From Pseudoalteromonas fuliginea (lineage in GTDB: Bacteria > Pseudomonadota > Gammaproteobacteria > Enterobacterales > Alteromonadaceae), in the NCBI RefSeq assembly GCF_000690055.1, contig NZ_JJNZ01000030.1:1-64000 (forward strand): a stretch of DNA of 64,000 bases, written 5' to 3'. This document shows, in pieces, positions 7,167 through 17,192 of this stretch. Position 1 is the first letter of the stretch. Every line of letters begins with the position of its first letter. The position numbers were made by a program, and so were the translations under genes. Under the pieces are notes generated by a model. The model saw only the letters and a list, made by a program, of their open reading frames with translations. It had not been told where the DNA came from and did not search any database.

Positions 7167-10100
7167 ATGGATAAGGGTTTAAACTTTGGAGTATTAACAG
7201 GTAAAGGACAATCTGTTCGAAGTAAATTAATTATTACCTTTATAATTATAGCATTAGGGCCGTTATGCTTGTTAACGTGGTTTAGTTTTCAGCATGTAAA
7301 TAATACGCTTAAGCAAAATGCGCATAGCGAACTAAATGAACTCAGCAATATTGGAAAGCAATTTGCTGAAATTTGGTTTTTAGACCAAGTTAATGATCTG
7401 TATTTATTAAAGTCGCAATTAAGTATAAGTCCAACCAAGGAACACGCTTTAATAAATGATTTTGTCAGACAATATGATTTTATAAATCATATTGAAATCA
7501 TTGATGTGTTGTCTAACAAAGCAAAAATAGAACTTTCCTTATTTAATCAAATTCAAGAATCAGAACTCACTAAATTATTCATAGCACAAAATAAAACAGA
7601 TAAAGCATTATTTCATTCTATGGTGGTTGAAGGACATGCGCATCATATAGTGTCGTTACCTATATTTGACGATCAAAATAAACTAAAAAGTGTATTACTA
7701 GCCGATGTAAACTTACAGGGACTGCTAAACAACTTAAGCAAAATACAGGCAAAAAATACGAGTGTTGCATTCTTTATACTGCACAATAGCAAAATCGAAA
7801 AGCAAACAAGGGCTTCCGTTGCTACCCCACCGCTTTTAAATCAAAACAGCTCTGCACCAAAACAAGTGTTTAGTTATGCTAATAACAATGAAAAAATATT
7901 TTATGCATACATTAATGAACTTGATTTTTTAGGCCAGCAAGGTTGGCAGCTATTAGTTTCCAAACCAGCTGAAGCAGCATTACAAGGCAGTCTCTATTAT
8001 AAGCGGCTTGCTATTTTAACTAATGCTGGATCTTTGCTGCTTATTTTATGTTCGTCTTGGTGGTTTGGTCGTAGATTATCTCGCCCGTTAATTCGTTTAA
8101 CTAATATTGTTGAGAGTATAACTAGAGGGAAACATGTAAAAATCCCTATTTTAAACGACAGTATTGAGTTTAATCAGCTTTCAAAAGATCTGCATGAGCT
8201 TGTAAAAGTAAATCAAGAACAGCAAAGTACTTTGCAAGAACAACGAGCTGCATTGCAAATTGCACTTAAGCAATTAGCAGAGCAAAAATCAGCGCTTGAT
8301 AAGCATGCAATTGTTGCTGTTACTGACTTACACGGAACAATAGTTTTTGTGAACGGAAAATTTTGTGCAATAAGTGGTTATGAAGAATATGAGCTTATAG
8401 GTCAAAATCACCGGTTATTAAATTCAGGCACGCATTCACATGCTTTTTTTGAAGAAATGTATGCAACGCTTAAGCGTGGTGAAGTTTGGAATGGGCAAAT
8501 TTGTAACAGATCAAAGGACGGTAGCTTATATTGGATGGACACCACTATAGCGCCATTTTTAGATGATGAAGGTAAACCACAAAGCTATATAGCAATTCGC
8601 ACTGATATTACTCCACTTAAGTTACAGGAATTTGAATTAGAACAGCATAAAACACAACTTGAACTTGTTATCAATAGTACCGCTGTTGGTATTTGGGATT
8701 GGTATGTAGGTACAAGCAAAGTTACGTTTAATAAACGTTGGGCTGAAATCATTGGTTATACACTTAGTGAAATAGAACCTTGCAGCATAGATACTTGGTA
8801 TAAATATGCACACCCAGAAGATTTAGTTGAATCAGAATTAAAATTAAAAACCTACTTAGCTGGCGGCAGTGATTTTTATGTTAGCGAAGCTCGGATGAAG
8901 CATAAGTTAGGGCATTGGGTCTGGGTACTTGATACAGCTAAAGTAGTTGAATGGAATAGCGACGGCTCACCTAAACGAATGATTGGGACGCATGTAGATA
9001 TTACTCAAAGAAAAACAACGGAGTCTGAACTACAAAGCAGCCGTGATCAGTTTGCGTCTCTTGTTGAAAATATTCCCGGTATTATTTATCGCTGCGAGTC
9101 AGATGAAATATGGACGATGCTTTATTTAAGTGATCAAACTAAAGATATCACTGGTTATGCCGCAGATGATTTTATTAATAATAAAAATAAGCGTTTCTTT
9201 GATCTTCTTCATGAAGAAGATATTGATCATATAAAAAAATCAATTAACCAATCTATTAAAGAGCATAGTACGTGGTCAATTGAATACCGAATTATAGCAA
9301 AAAATGGTTATGTTCGATGGGTTAATGAAAAGGGTAAGGCAATCTATGACTCTGACGGTACTGTTCTGTACCTTGATGGCTTTATATTGGATATTACTGA
9401 GCGCTACAATATACAGTTAAAAATAAAACGTCAGCAAAGTTTACTTGAATCAATGAGTAAGCAGGGACAAATTGGCGCGTGGGAAATAGATTTAAAAGCC
9501 CATACTCTTTATTGGTCAGATGAAGTTAAAGTTATTCATGGTGTACCTGATGAATATGAACCCGATTTAGCGACCGCAATAGATTTTTACAAGCTGGGAG
9601 AACATCGCGATAAAATCTCTAAGCTATTTGAAAATGCAGTTACTTTAGGTGAAAGCTGGAGTGTTGAGCTGATAATTTTAACCCATCAAGGTAAAGAAAG
9701 GTGGGTTAAGTCTATGGGTCAAGCTGAATTTAAAAATGGTGAATGCATACGTATATTTGGCTCATTTCAAAGTATTGATGCTCATAAACGTTTAGAGATC
9801 GAAAGTGAAAAAGCAAACAGATATAACAAAAATCTTGCTCAATTAACCATTGCGCCTGAAGTACAAAGTAGTGATGTAAGCGAAGTGAACAAACTAGTTG
9901 TTAAATCAATGTGTGAGGTATTGAATGTAGAGCGTGCTTCGTTATGGATTTTTAATGAGGCCGGTGATGCTATGGTGCGTCATAGTTTACATACCAAAGG
10001 CGAGGGACTGGTTCGCACGGAAGATGAGCTAAAAGTTAAAGACTTTCCTGCGTATTTTTCTGCTATTTACAAGCATAACTTAATTGCGGTTGATAATGTA

Positions 10101-11930
10101 AATATGCACCCTGCAACAGCTGAGTTTATTGATGACTACACCAGGCCGCTAAATATTAAATCGTTAATTGATGTTGTAATTTCTTCGGGTGACGGGAATT
10201 TGGGGATTTTGAGTGCTGAAAAAGTGGATGAACACCATTATTGGACTCAAAACGAAGAAACTTATTTACGTTCATTAGCAACCTTAGTCGGAAGTACGCT
10301 TATATCGCAACGCCGTAAAAAAATAGCAGAAGAGCTTAGTGTTGCCCTCGTTAAGGCTGAAGATGCTGCGGTTGCTAAAAGTCAATTTTTAGCGACGATG
10401 AGCCATGAAATTAGAACGCCGATGAATGGTGTACTTGGCATGCTAGAGCTTATTGAGCTTGAAAACTTATCGAAACCAATTGAAACAAAAGTAGGGATTG
10501 CTAAAACAAGTGCTCACTCATTGCTGGGGGTTATTAATGATATTTTGGACTTCTCTAAAGCTGAAGCGGGTAAAATAGAGCTCGAAAGTATTAATTTTAA
10601 TGCGGGTGATTTAATTGGTGAAGTTGCAGCTGCGCAAGCTTTTACAGCTCAAGATAAAGGCATTGAAATTATCTTAGACTTAGTCGCTTTAGAGCCTTCA
10701 CAATTGTGTGGCGATCCAGGTCGTATCCGTCAAATTCTTACTAATTTATTGAGTAATGCAGTCAAATTCACCAGTAAAGGTGAAGTTGTCGTTAGTGCTC
10801 AAATAGATAAAGTAGAACAAGGCTTAGTGCTACAAATAAAAGTAAAAGATTCAGGTATTGGTATTAATGAGCAAAAACAGCATCAATTATTTTCACCTTT
10901 TTCTCAGGTAGATGCTTCAACAACGCGAGAATATGGTGGCACTGGACTCGGTTTAGCTATTTGTAAACAGCTGTGTGAGCTGATGGGCGGGGAAATTTCA
11001 CTTAAAAGTGAAGCAGGCCAAGGCAGTGAATTTACTGTGACTATACAAGTCACCCAAAGTGAGCAAAAAGAACGTTATATACAAAAGCTAAATATAAAAG
11101 GTTTATCTGTCTTAGTTGTTGATGATAATGAGACTAATAGAATTGTTATATCCCAGCAGCTAGAGCATTGGGGCGCCCATGTAGCGCTTGCATGCGATGC
11201 ATATGATGCACTTGCAATGTGTGAAAGCCGGATCAGTAGTAATCTAAAAATGTATGATATTGCAGTGCTTGATATGCAAATGCCTGGCATGGACGGGATT
11301 GGACTTTGCAAGGCTTTAAAAGCAAACGATGACTTTAAAAACATGCCCCTTGTTATGATGACGAGTATTGCTGGTATGGAAGGTGCTCAGCGTTATTCAA
11401 GCATTGGATTTCAAGCTTATTTCCCTAAACCTGTTACAACGGCGGATCTGATTTCAGCGTTGTCGGTAATTACAAATAATGAGCATGATGAAGCATTACC
11501 GTTGGTTACATCCGGTTATATCTCATCTTTGAAAAAAGAAAAATTAGGTGAACCTATTCAAATATTACTTGTAGAAGATAATCCAATTAATCAGCAAGTA
11601 TCCACATTAATGCTTAAAAAACTTAATTGTAATATTACGCTTGCTGAAAATGGACAGCTCGCTATTGATATTTTAAATACTCATGGGCAAGGTTATTTTA
11701 AAGCTGTGTTAATGGATTGCCAAATGCCAGTGATGGACGGCTTTGATGCCACAAAAGCTATTAGAAATGGCTTAGCGGGCGACAAACACAAAGATATTAA
11801 AATAATAGCATTAACGGCAAATGCGATGGATGCAGATAAGCAAAGGTGTTTTGCTGCCGGAATGGATGATTATTTAAGCAAGCCAATACAATTGGATTTT
11901 TTAAAAGATAAATTAGAACAATATATTTGA
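7167..11930 (+). CDS. Large hybrid sensor histidine kinase
   Basis: A 1587-residue membrane sensor. Order of parts: TM helix about 21-40, periplasmic sensor region to about 278, second TM about 280-300, HAMP and coiled coil to about 380, four PAS domains (about 383-490, 505-630, 630-755, 760-885), a GAF domain (about 890-1045), HisKA with phospho-acceptor His1080 in SHEIRTPMNG, HATPase (about 1180-1290, GTGLGLAI), then two receiver domains with Asp1369 (LDMQMPGMDG) and Asp1517 (MDCQMPVMDG). No Hpt domain is present, so phosphotransfer onward would need a separate Hpt protein. The PAS/GAF array suggests it integrates several signals. No output regulator is adjacent; only a GNAT gene follows. 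Confidence 0.93.
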   Translation: MDKGLNFGVLTGKGQSVRSKLIITFIIIALGPLCLLTWFSFQHVNNTLKQNAHSELNELSNIGKQFAEIWFLDQVNDLYLLKSQLSISPTKEHALINDFVRQYDFINHIEIIDVLSNKAKIELSLFNQIQESELTKLFIAQNKTDKALFHSMVVEGHAHHIVSLPIFDDQNKLKSVLLADVNLQGLLNNLSKIQAKNTSVAFFILHNSKIEKQTRASVATPPLLNQNSSAPKQVFSYANNNEKIFYAYINELDFLGQQGWQLLVSKPAEAALQGSLYYKRLAILTNAGSLLLILCSSWWFGRRLSRPLIRLTNIVESITRGKHVKIPILNDSIEFNQLSKDLHELVKVNQEQQSTLQEQRAALQIALKQLAEQKSALDKHAIVAVTDLHGTIVFVNGKFCAISGYEEYELIGQNHRLLNSGTHSHAFFEEMYATLKRGEVWNGQICNRSKDGSLYWMDTTIAPFLDDEGKPQSYIAIRTDITPLKLQEFELEQHKTQLELVINSTAVGIWDWYVGTSKVTFNKRWAEIIGYTLSEIEPCSIDTWYKYAHPEDLVESELKLKTYLAGGSDFYVSEARMKHKLGHWVWVLDTAKVVEWNSDGSPKRMIGTHVDITQRKTTESELQSSRDQFASLVENIPGIIYRCESDEIWTMLYLSDQTKDITGYAADDFINNKNKRFFDLLHEEDIDHIKKSINQSIKEHSTWSIEYRIIAKNGYVRWVNEKGKAIYDSDGTVLYLDGFILDITERYNIQLKIKRQQSLLESMSKQGQIGAWEIDLKAHTLYWSDEVKVIHGVPDEYEPDLATAIDFYKLGEHRDKISKLFENAVTLGESWSVELIILTHQGKERWVKSMGQAEFKNGECIRIFGSFQSIDAHKRLEIESEKANRYNKNLAQLTIAPEVQSSDVSEVNKLVVKSMCEVLNVERASLWIFNEAGDAMVRHSLHTKGEGLVRTEDELKVKDFPAYFSAIYKHNLIAVDNVNMHPATAEFIDDYTRPLNIKSLIDVVISSGDGNLGILSAEKVDEHHYWTQNEETYLRSLATLVGSTLISQRRKKIAEELSVALVKAEDAAVAKSQFLATMSHEIRTPMNGVLGMLELIELENLSKPIETKVGIAKTSAHSLLGVINDILDFSKAEAGKIELESINFNAGDLIGEVAAAQAFTAQDKGIEIILDLVALEPSQLCGDPGRIRQILTNLLSNAVKFTSKGEVVVSAQIDKVEQGLVLQIKVKDSGIGINEQKQHQLFSPFSQVDASTTREYGGTGLGLAICKQLCELMGGEISLKSEAGQGSEFTVTIQVTQSEQKERYIQKLNIKGLSVLVVDDNETNRIVISQQLEHWGAHVALACDAYDALAMCESRISSNLKMYDIAVLDMQMPGMDGIGLCKALKANDDFKNMPLVMMTSIAGMEGAQRYSSIGFQAYFPKPVTTADLISALSVITNNEHDEALPLVTSGYISSLKKEKLGEPIQILLVEDNPINQQVSTLMLKKLNCNITLAENGQLAIDILNTHGQGYFKAVLMDCQMPVMDGFDATKAIRNGLAGDKHKDIKIIALTANAMDADKQRCFAAGMDDYLSKPIQLDFLKDKLEQYI

Positions 11931-11942
11931 GGTATAAAGTAT

Positions 11943-12425
11943 ATGAGTGAAATAATTGAAATTCGTGATGCGCGACCAAGTGATTCAAAAACGATTTTAC
12001 ATTTTATAAACGAGTTAGCCATTTATGAAAAAGAACCAGACGCAGTAAAAACAAATGAACAAGCCATATTAGATACATTATTTAGTGAAGGGGCGACAGC
12101 ACATAGTATTATTTGTTTGGATGGCGATGAGCCAATAGGCTTTGCTGTTTATTTTTATAACTACTCTACATGGTTAGGTAAGAATGGCTTATATCTCGAG
12201 GATTTATACGTAAGTCCAGATAGCCGTGGGAAAGGCGCAGGAAAAGTAATTATGAAACACCTAGCTAACAAAGCGATTAGCAATAACTGTGGTCGGTTTG
12301 AATGGGTGGTTTTAGATTGGAATAAACCGGCCATTGATTTTTATGACAGCATGGGTGCTAAAGCGCAAAATGAATGGATTATTTACCGATTAGCAGGAGA
12401 TGAATTAATTAATTTTGCAAAATAG
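11943..12425 (+). CDS. GNAT family N-acetyltransferase
   Basis: A 160-residue single-domain GNAT protein. The acetyl-CoA binding signature is visible as VSPDSRGKGAGKVIMKHL (about residues 90-107), and the C-terminal half carries the NKPAIDFYDSMGA motif typical of spermidine/diamine-type acetyltransferases. The substrate is not determinable. It begins 12 bp after the kinase stop codon and is probably co-transcribed with it. Its stop overlaps the first base of the Fur box of the next transcription unit. Confidence 0.88.
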   Translation: MSEIIEIRDARPSDSKTILHFINELAIYEKEPDAVKTNEQAILDTLFSEGATAHSIICLDGDEPIGFAVYFYNYSTWLGKNGLYLEDLYVSPDSRGKGAGKVIMKHLANKAISNNCGRFEWVVLDWNKPAIDFYDSMGAKAQNEWIIYRLAGDELINFAK

Positions 12426-12443
12426 ATAATGAAAATCATTTGC
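12425..12443 (+). promoter_or_regulatory. High-quality Fur box upstream of the sodA unit
   Basis: GATAATGAAAATCATTTGC matches the 19-bp Fur consensus at 16 positions. It lies about 60 bp before the small gene that precedes sodA, so iron repression of this small-gene/sodA unit is likely. Confidence 0.8.
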
Positions 12444-12501
12444 ATTTGCGTTTTGTGGTGTGTAAGTTAATAGCATATTAAATAAACGCATAGATGATTT
12501 T

Positions 12502-13008
12502 ATGATCTTAGGTCAAAAACAGCAGCAACCTGATTTACTTTATCTTGAGCAAGCATTGAGCCCTTGGCAGTCAAACATCATGCAAGGCAATTATGCCTTT
12601 GAGCAAGGTGCATTACTTGAAGCGCGTGACAAGTACTTATTAGCTAAAACACTCGCTGGCCATCTATTACAACAATTCTTATGTGCGCAAATTAATACTA
12701 ATGTCATTTATGCTATTGAACATTGTATTCCTGCACTTGTTGTTGCCTCCCATAATTTAGCTGATACCTATATTGCAATGCAGCAACCTGAAAATGCATG
12801 TAAATGGTTATGTGAAGTTCACTTATCATTATCTCCACTTATTAAGCACACTCATTACGATGTACAAAAGGTAAGTAAGCATCATTATCTTAAAACATCA
12901 GCTGAGCTTGTGTCATTTGCACGTCGTTACCCCTCTTTACCCGAACTTATTGAGCAAGTAAATTTTTGCTTATGCTCAGAGAGTACTACAAACAATCAAC
13001 TGCACTAA
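12502..13008 (+). CDS. Conserved hypothetical protein upstream of sodA
   Basis: A 168-residue soluble protein without signal peptide or membrane segment. It is helical in appearance, with TPR-like spacing ([26 protein letters not shown] and the region around residues 80-105), and has several cysteines near the middle and end. It lies between a strong Fur box and sodA, 22 bp upstream of the latter. The position resembles the small orfX gene placed before sodA in the iron-regulated fumC-orfX-sodA operon of Pseudomonas; homology to that protein is an inference from position and size. Function unknown. Confidence 0.65.
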   Translation: MILGQKQQQPDLLYLEQALSPWQSNIMQGNYAFEQGALLEARDKYLLAKTLAGHLLQQFLCAQINTNVIYAIEHCIPALVVASHNLADTYIAMQQPENACKWLCEVHLSLSPLIKHTHYDVQKVSKHHYLKTSAELVSFARRYPSLPELIEQVNFCLCSESTTNNQLH

Positions 13009-13030
13009 TTTAAAAGAAAAAGGAGTATTT

Positions 13031-13642
13031 ATGGCTTTTACTTTGCCTGCACTTAACTATGAGTACGATGCGCTTGAGCCTCATATTGATGGTAAAACAA
13101 TGCATATTCATCATACTTTACATCATCAAACCTATATCAATAAAGCTAATGCTGCTTTAGCGAATACACCGTTTGCTGATTTAGATGCCGAAAAGTTATT
13201 GAGAGAGATTAATGGCTTACCAAATGATTTAAAAAAAGCAGTGCAGGAGCATGTTGGTGGGCATTTAAATCATAGCTTATTCTGGTCAGTCATGAGTCCC
13301 CACGGAGGAGGAGAGCCAAGTGATATTATGGCACAAGCAATTAATGAGCAGCTTGGTGGTTTTAATCAATTTAAGGAAAAGTTTACTGCAGCGGCTGTGA
13401 GTCAATTTGGCAGTGGTTGGGCATGGCTTTGTGTAGCACCTGATGGGTCATTAGTTATACAAAGCAGTACTAATCAAGATAGTCCCTTAATGGAGGGTAA
13501 TACACCTATATTAGGCCTTGATGTGTGGGAGCATGCGTATTATTTAAAATATCAAAATAGACGCCCTGAATATATTGCTGCTTTTTATAATGTGGTTAAT
13601 TGGGCTGAAGTACAAAATCGCTATTTAGCTGCTATTGGTTAA
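13031..13642 (+). CDS. sodA: Superoxide dismutase, manganese type
   Basis: A 203-residue cytoplasmic SOD. The four metal ligands are His27, His81 (NHSLFW), Asp163 and His167 (DVWEHAYY). Gly77 and Gln148 (TNQDSPL) match the manganese-type pattern rather than the iron type. It converts superoxide to oxygen and hydrogen peroxide. A strong AAGGAG lies 6 nt before the ATG. Its position behind a Fur box fits the known exchange of SOD type under iron limitation: MnSOD is made when iron is scarce. Confidence 0.95.
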   Translation: MAFTLPALNYEYDALEPHIDGKTMHIHHTLHHQTYINKANAALANTPFADLDAEKLLREINGLPNDLKKAVQEHVGGHLNHSLFWSVMSPHGGGEPSDIMAQAINEQLGGFNQFKEKFTAAAVSQFGSGWAWLCVAPDGSLVIQSSTNQDSPLMEGNTPILGLDVWEHAYYLKYQNRRPEYIAAFYNVVNWAEVQNRYLAAIG

Positions 13643-13716
13643 GTGCCGAATATGGCTAGTAATACAGTTTATTTTCTATAAGCTAGGCTCTATTAAATTA
13701 CTTTGTAGAGCCGTTT

Positions 13717-15069
13717 ATGAAATTTTTACATTGGCAAAAAGCACGTCAAAGTCGAGACCCTCGTTTTGATGGTCTTTTTTATGTAGCGGTTAAAAGCACT
13801 GGAATATATTGCCGACCAATTTGTCCGGCACCAACGGCTCATGAAAAGAATGTGGCTTATTATCAGTTTGCGCACAATGCAGCGCAAGATGGTTTTAGGC
13901 CATGTATTCGATGTAGACCTGATAGTGCACCTGGCAGTGCAGCGTGGCAGGGGACAAAAACTACCGCGTTGAGAGCAAAACAATTAATAGATCAAAATGA
14001 TGAACATGACTGCGAAAAATTAGCAGGTCGTTTAGGTATTAGTAGTCGCTATTTAAGACGTTTATTTAAACAATATTTTGGTGTGTCTATTACACAATAT
14101 AGGTTATTCAATCAATGCCATTTTGCTAAAAAACTGATTCAAGAAACAAACCTACCAATGACAGAAATAGCTTTTTCCGCTGGCTTTAAAAGCATTAGGC
14201 GCTTTAATGATGCATTTTTACAGCAGTTAAATATAGCCCCCTCGAAGCTACGCAGTGGCGATAAAAAACCAACGTCAACACTCACATTAACTTTACCATT
14301 TAGGCCGCCTTATAATTGGCCTGCTTTGCAGTGTTTTTTACAAAGGCGTTTGATAAAACCAATGGAGTGGATAACGCAAACGAGTTACGGGCGTACTTTT
14401 GCAAGTGAGGAATATAAAGGAAGCTTTACCGCTGAATTTATAGCGAGTAAAAACCACTTTAGGGTGTCTATTGACATAGATAATACGCGTCATCTGCAAC
14501 CAGTAATAAATAATATACGTCGTGTACTTGATTTGGATGCCGATATTAATTTAATTGAAACGCATTTAAGCGCTAATACAAACAATGCATTTACAGTGTG
14601 CGAGGGGCTCAGGCTTCCAGGAATTTGGTCAAGCTTTGAAGCCGGTATAAGGGCGGTACTTGGGCAACAAGTAAGTGTTACTGCGGCGCATAATTTAGTA
14701 ACAAAGTTAGTTGATGAATTAGGCGAAAAAAAGGGCGATGCCATTTATTTTCCTACGGCTAAAATTGTTGCTAATAGTGATTTTACATTTTTTAAAATGC
14801 CACAGGCGCGTAAAAATGCGCTGCATAACTTAGCGCAATTTTGTGCGTTAAACCCTCAAAATGATGATTTAGACGAATGGCTTAGTTTAAAAGGAATTGG
14901 CCCTTGGACGGTAAACTATGCAAAGCTGCGAGGACAAAGCCAACCCGATATACTACTTGATGGCGACTTAGGTGTTAAAAAAGCACAAGCGGCAGCAAAC
15001 CCTTTTGAGCCTGCTCATTGCGCTCCTTTTCGCTCTTACTTAACGTTTCAACTTTGGCAGCAATTGTAA
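13717..15069 (+). CDS. alkA: Ada-like/AlkA fusion DNA repair protein
   Basis: A 450-residue protein joining three parts. The N-terminus is the Ada zinc domain with Cys32, Cys36, Cys63 and Cys66; Cys32 corresponds to the methylphosphotriester acceptor of Ada. An AraC-type helix-turn-helix follows (about 85-185). The C-terminal two thirds is AlkA: the N-terminal AlkA domain and the HhH-GPD fold (LKGIGPWTVNYAKLRG) with the likely catalytic Asp417 in LDGDLG. It should remove 3-methyladenine and related alkylated bases and may also act as a methylation-activated regulator of itself and ogt. The stop codon overlaps the next start (TAATG), indicating an operon with the alkyltransferase. Confidence 0.92.
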   Translation: MKFLHWQKARQSRDPRFDGLFYVAVKSTGIYCRPICPAPTAHEKNVAYYQFAHNAAQDGFRPCIRCRPDSAPGSAAWQGTKTTALRAKQLIDQNDEHDCEKLAGRLGISSRYLRRLFKQYFGVSITQYRLFNQCHFAKKLIQETNLPMTEIAFSAGFKSIRRFNDAFLQQLNIAPSKLRSGDKKPTSTLTLTLPFRPPYNWPALQCFLQRRLIKPMEWITQTSYGRTFASEEYKGSFTAEFIASKNHFRVSIDIDNTRHLQPVINNIRRVLDLDADINLIETHLSANTNNAFTVCEGLRLPGIWSSFEAGIRAVLGQQVSVTAAHNLVTKLVDELGEKKGDAIYFPTAKIVANSDFTFFKMPQARKNALHNLAQFCALNPQNDDLDEWLSLKGIGPWTVNYAKLRGQSQPDILLDGDLGVKKAQAAANPFEPAHCAPFRSYLTFQLWQQL

Positions 15070-15539
15070 TGATAATTCAAACAAAAATACCAAGCCCAAT
15101 AGACAATATTATTATTCAAGCAACCGATAAAGGTGTGAGTTATGTTGGGTTTTATCCACCAGTTGAGCACTCTCATACGCCATTTGAGCAAGTCACTAAC
15201 AAAGCGGTGCTTATTTGCGCTGTGCAATTGAACGAGTATTTTGCAAAAAAACGCACTACTTTTGAGGTACCACTTGATACAAACGGTACAGTATTTCAAC
15301 AAAGTGTATGGCAGGCGTTATTAACAGTACCTTTTGGGGAGTCGCAAACATATGGCTATATTGCTAACCAACTCAACAACCCCAAAGCAGTGAGAGCGGT
15401 AGGCGCTGCGAATGGTAAAAACCCGATTAGTATTATTGTTCCGTGTCATCGGATCATTGGTGCTAACGCAAAGTTAACGGGTTATGCGGGAGGCTTGGAT
15501 AGAAAACGGTGGTTATTAAAACATGAAGGGCTAATGTGA
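15069..15539 (+). CDS. ogt: Methylated-DNA-protein cysteine methyltransferase
   Basis: A 156-residue O6-alkylguanine transferase. The acceptor Cys126 lies in the canonical IVPCHRIIG motif, and the helix-turn-helix DNA-binding region (PFGESQTYGYIANQLNNP) precedes it. I choose the ATG at 15069, which overlaps the upstream stop as TAATG; a longer open frame reaching into the alkA gene gives a non-family N-terminus. Together with the upstream fusion it reconstitutes the parts of classical Ada (triester acceptor, regulator, O6 transferase) plus AlkA in two proteins. It acts stoichiometrically on alkylated guanine or thymine in DNA. Confidence 0.93.
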   Translation: MIIQTKIPSPIDNIIIQATDKGVSYVGFYPPVEHSHTPFEQVTNKAVLICAVQLNEYFAKKRTTFEVPLDTNGTVFQQSVWQALLTVPFGESQTYGYIANQLNNPKAVRAVGAANGKNPISIIVPCHRIIGANAKLTGYAGGLDRKRWLLKHEGLM

Positions 15540-15598
15540 ATTGGTATTAATTTAATATTAAGGTAGCATAAGCGCACTTTTTATAAAATGGCACAGCA

Positions 15599-16192
15599 AT
15601 GGCTCAATTATATTTCTACTACTCTGCAATGAATGCAGGTAAATCAACCACGTTATTACAATCGGCATTTAACTATAAAGAGCGTGGTATGGAACCTGTG
15701 ATCCTCACCGCAGCCATTGATGATAGGCTAGGTGTGGGTAAAGTATCATCTCGTATTGGCTTACAAGCAGATGCGCATGTTTTTGATGCTAGTAAAGATG
15801 TTTTTGATCTTATTCAATCACTCAATAATGATAAAAAACGCCATTGTGTATTGGTTGATGAATGCCAATTTTTATCAAAAGAACAAGTAATGCAATTAAC
15901 CGATGTAGTTGATGAATTAGGTATACCGGTATTGTGTTATGGCTTGCGTAACGACTTTAGAGGCGAGTTATTTATAGGCTCGCAATATTTGCTAGCGTGG
16001 GCTGATAAGTTAATTGAGCTTAAAACTGTATGCCACTGCGGACGTAAAGCAAACCATGTACTGCGTACCGATGAAAATGGTGAAGCAATAGCCGATGGTA
16101 ACCAAGTCGAAATTGGCGGCAATGACCGATATGTTTCGGTATGCCGCAAACATTATAAAGCTGCGTTAAATATGGGCCGACAAAGCATTTAG
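15599..16192 (+). CDS. tdk: Thymidine kinase, type II
   Basis: A 197-residue TK1-type thymidine kinase. The P-loop is SAMNAGKST near residues 9-17, the DECQFLS segment holds the Walker B-like Asp, and the C-terminal zinc site is seen in CHCGRKA and VCRKHY. It phosphorylates thymidine to dTMP in the salvage pathway. The start matches the family (MAQLYFYYS). Its last 27 bp overlap the end of the convergent ltaE gene on the other strand, leaving no room for an intergenic terminator. Confidence 0.95.
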   Translation: MAQLYFYYSAMNAGKSTTLLQSAFNYKERGMEPVILTAAIDDRLGVGKVSSRIGLQADAHVFDASKDVFDLIQSLNNDKKRHCVLVDECQFLSKEQVMQLTDVVDELGIPVLCYGLRNDFRGELFIGSQYLLAWADKLIELKTVCHCGRKANHVLRTDENGEAIADGNQVEIGGNDRYVSVCRKHYKAALNMGRQSI

Positions 16193-17170
16193 GAATGTAT
16201 CAATATCTTCGCGCGTAATATCTAAATGCGTTACTAGCCTAAGCTGCTTGCTTGGGCTAAATAATATACCTTGTTGTTTAAGGGCTTTAGCAACCTCTTC
16301 AATGCTTATATTACCAGCGTAAGTTGCGTAAACCATATTAGTGGTGTTAGTCATATCGACAGTAAAACCACTGATTTCACTTAATTGTTGAGCCAAATAA
16401 CGTGCATTTTCATGATCGTCTTTTAAGCGCTCTATATTGTGCTCAAGTGCAAACTGCCCAGCGGCTGCAAGCATTCCGGCTTGGCGCATACCGCCACCAA
16501 GTACTTTTCTCCATCGTCTTGCTTTATTAATAAGTGCTAGTGAGCCTAATAATAAAGAGCCTACGGGGGCCCCCAAACCTTTAGATAAACAAATAGAAAC
16601 TGAGTCAAAGTGCTTTGTGATTTCAGTAATATCAACTTTTAGCTCAACAGCGGCATTAAAAGCACGTGCGCCGTCTAAGTGCAGCGCTAAATTATGCATA
16701 TCAACAAAGTCGCGAGCTTGGGCTAAGTACTCAAGCGGGAGTACTTTTCCGCCAATGGTATTTTCTAAGCTGAGCAATCGCGTTTTTGCAAAATGGCAAT
16801 CGTCTGGTTTTATAGCCGCCGCTATTTTACTAAAAGGGATGCTGCCATCAGCTTCGTTTTTAATAGGCTGTGGCTGAACAGATCCTAATACAGCTGCGCC
16901 GCCACCCTCAAACTTATAATTGTGAGCATTTTGGCCACAAATGTATTCGTCACCTCGCTCACAGTGCGCCATTAACGCAAGTAAGTTGGCTTGTGTGCCT
17001 GAGCTACAATAAAGTGCGGCTTCGAAGTTAAAACGCTTACACGCATAGATTTCTAACTGGTTAACGCTTTCATCATCACCATATACATCGTCACCAACCG
17101 GTGCGTTGTACATAATATCGCGCATTGTTTTTGTTGGTTTTGTAACCGTATCAGAGCGAAAATCTATCAT
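16166..17170 (-). CDS. ltaE: Low-specificity L-threonine aldolase
   Basis: A 334-residue PLP enzyme of fold type I. The internal aldimine lysine is Lys197 in SKGLGAPVG, and the aldolase N-terminus [13 protein letters not shown] and the HLDGARA segment are present. It cleaves L-threonine or L-allo-threonine to glycine and acetaldehyde. It follows rlmF by 22 bp on the same strand, so the two may be co-transcribed. The 3' end overlaps tdk antisense by 27 bp. Confidence 0.95.
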   Translation of the reverse strand: MIDFRSDTVTKPTKTMRDIMYNAPVGDDVYGDDESVNQLEIYACKRFNFEAALYCSSGTQANLLALMAHCERGDEYICGQNAHNYKFEGGGAAVLGSVQPQPIKNEADGSIPFSKIAAAIKPDDCHFAKTRLLSLENTIGGKVLPLEYLAQARDFVDMHNLALHLDGARAFNAAVELKVDITEITKHFDSVSICLSKGLGAPVGSLLLGSLALINKARRWRKVLGGGMRQAGMLAAAGQFALEHNIERLKDDHENARYLAQQLSEISGFTVDMTNTTNMVYATYAGNISIEEVAKALKQQGILFSPSKQLRLVTHLDITREDIDTFLNALSAHI

Positions 17171-17192
17171 GGTTTGCTTTTCCTTTTATAGC

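Noticed and set aside
15018..15068. Longer start for ogt
   Set aside because: The extension overlaps alkA and does not look like the family; the TAATG-coupled ATG is better.
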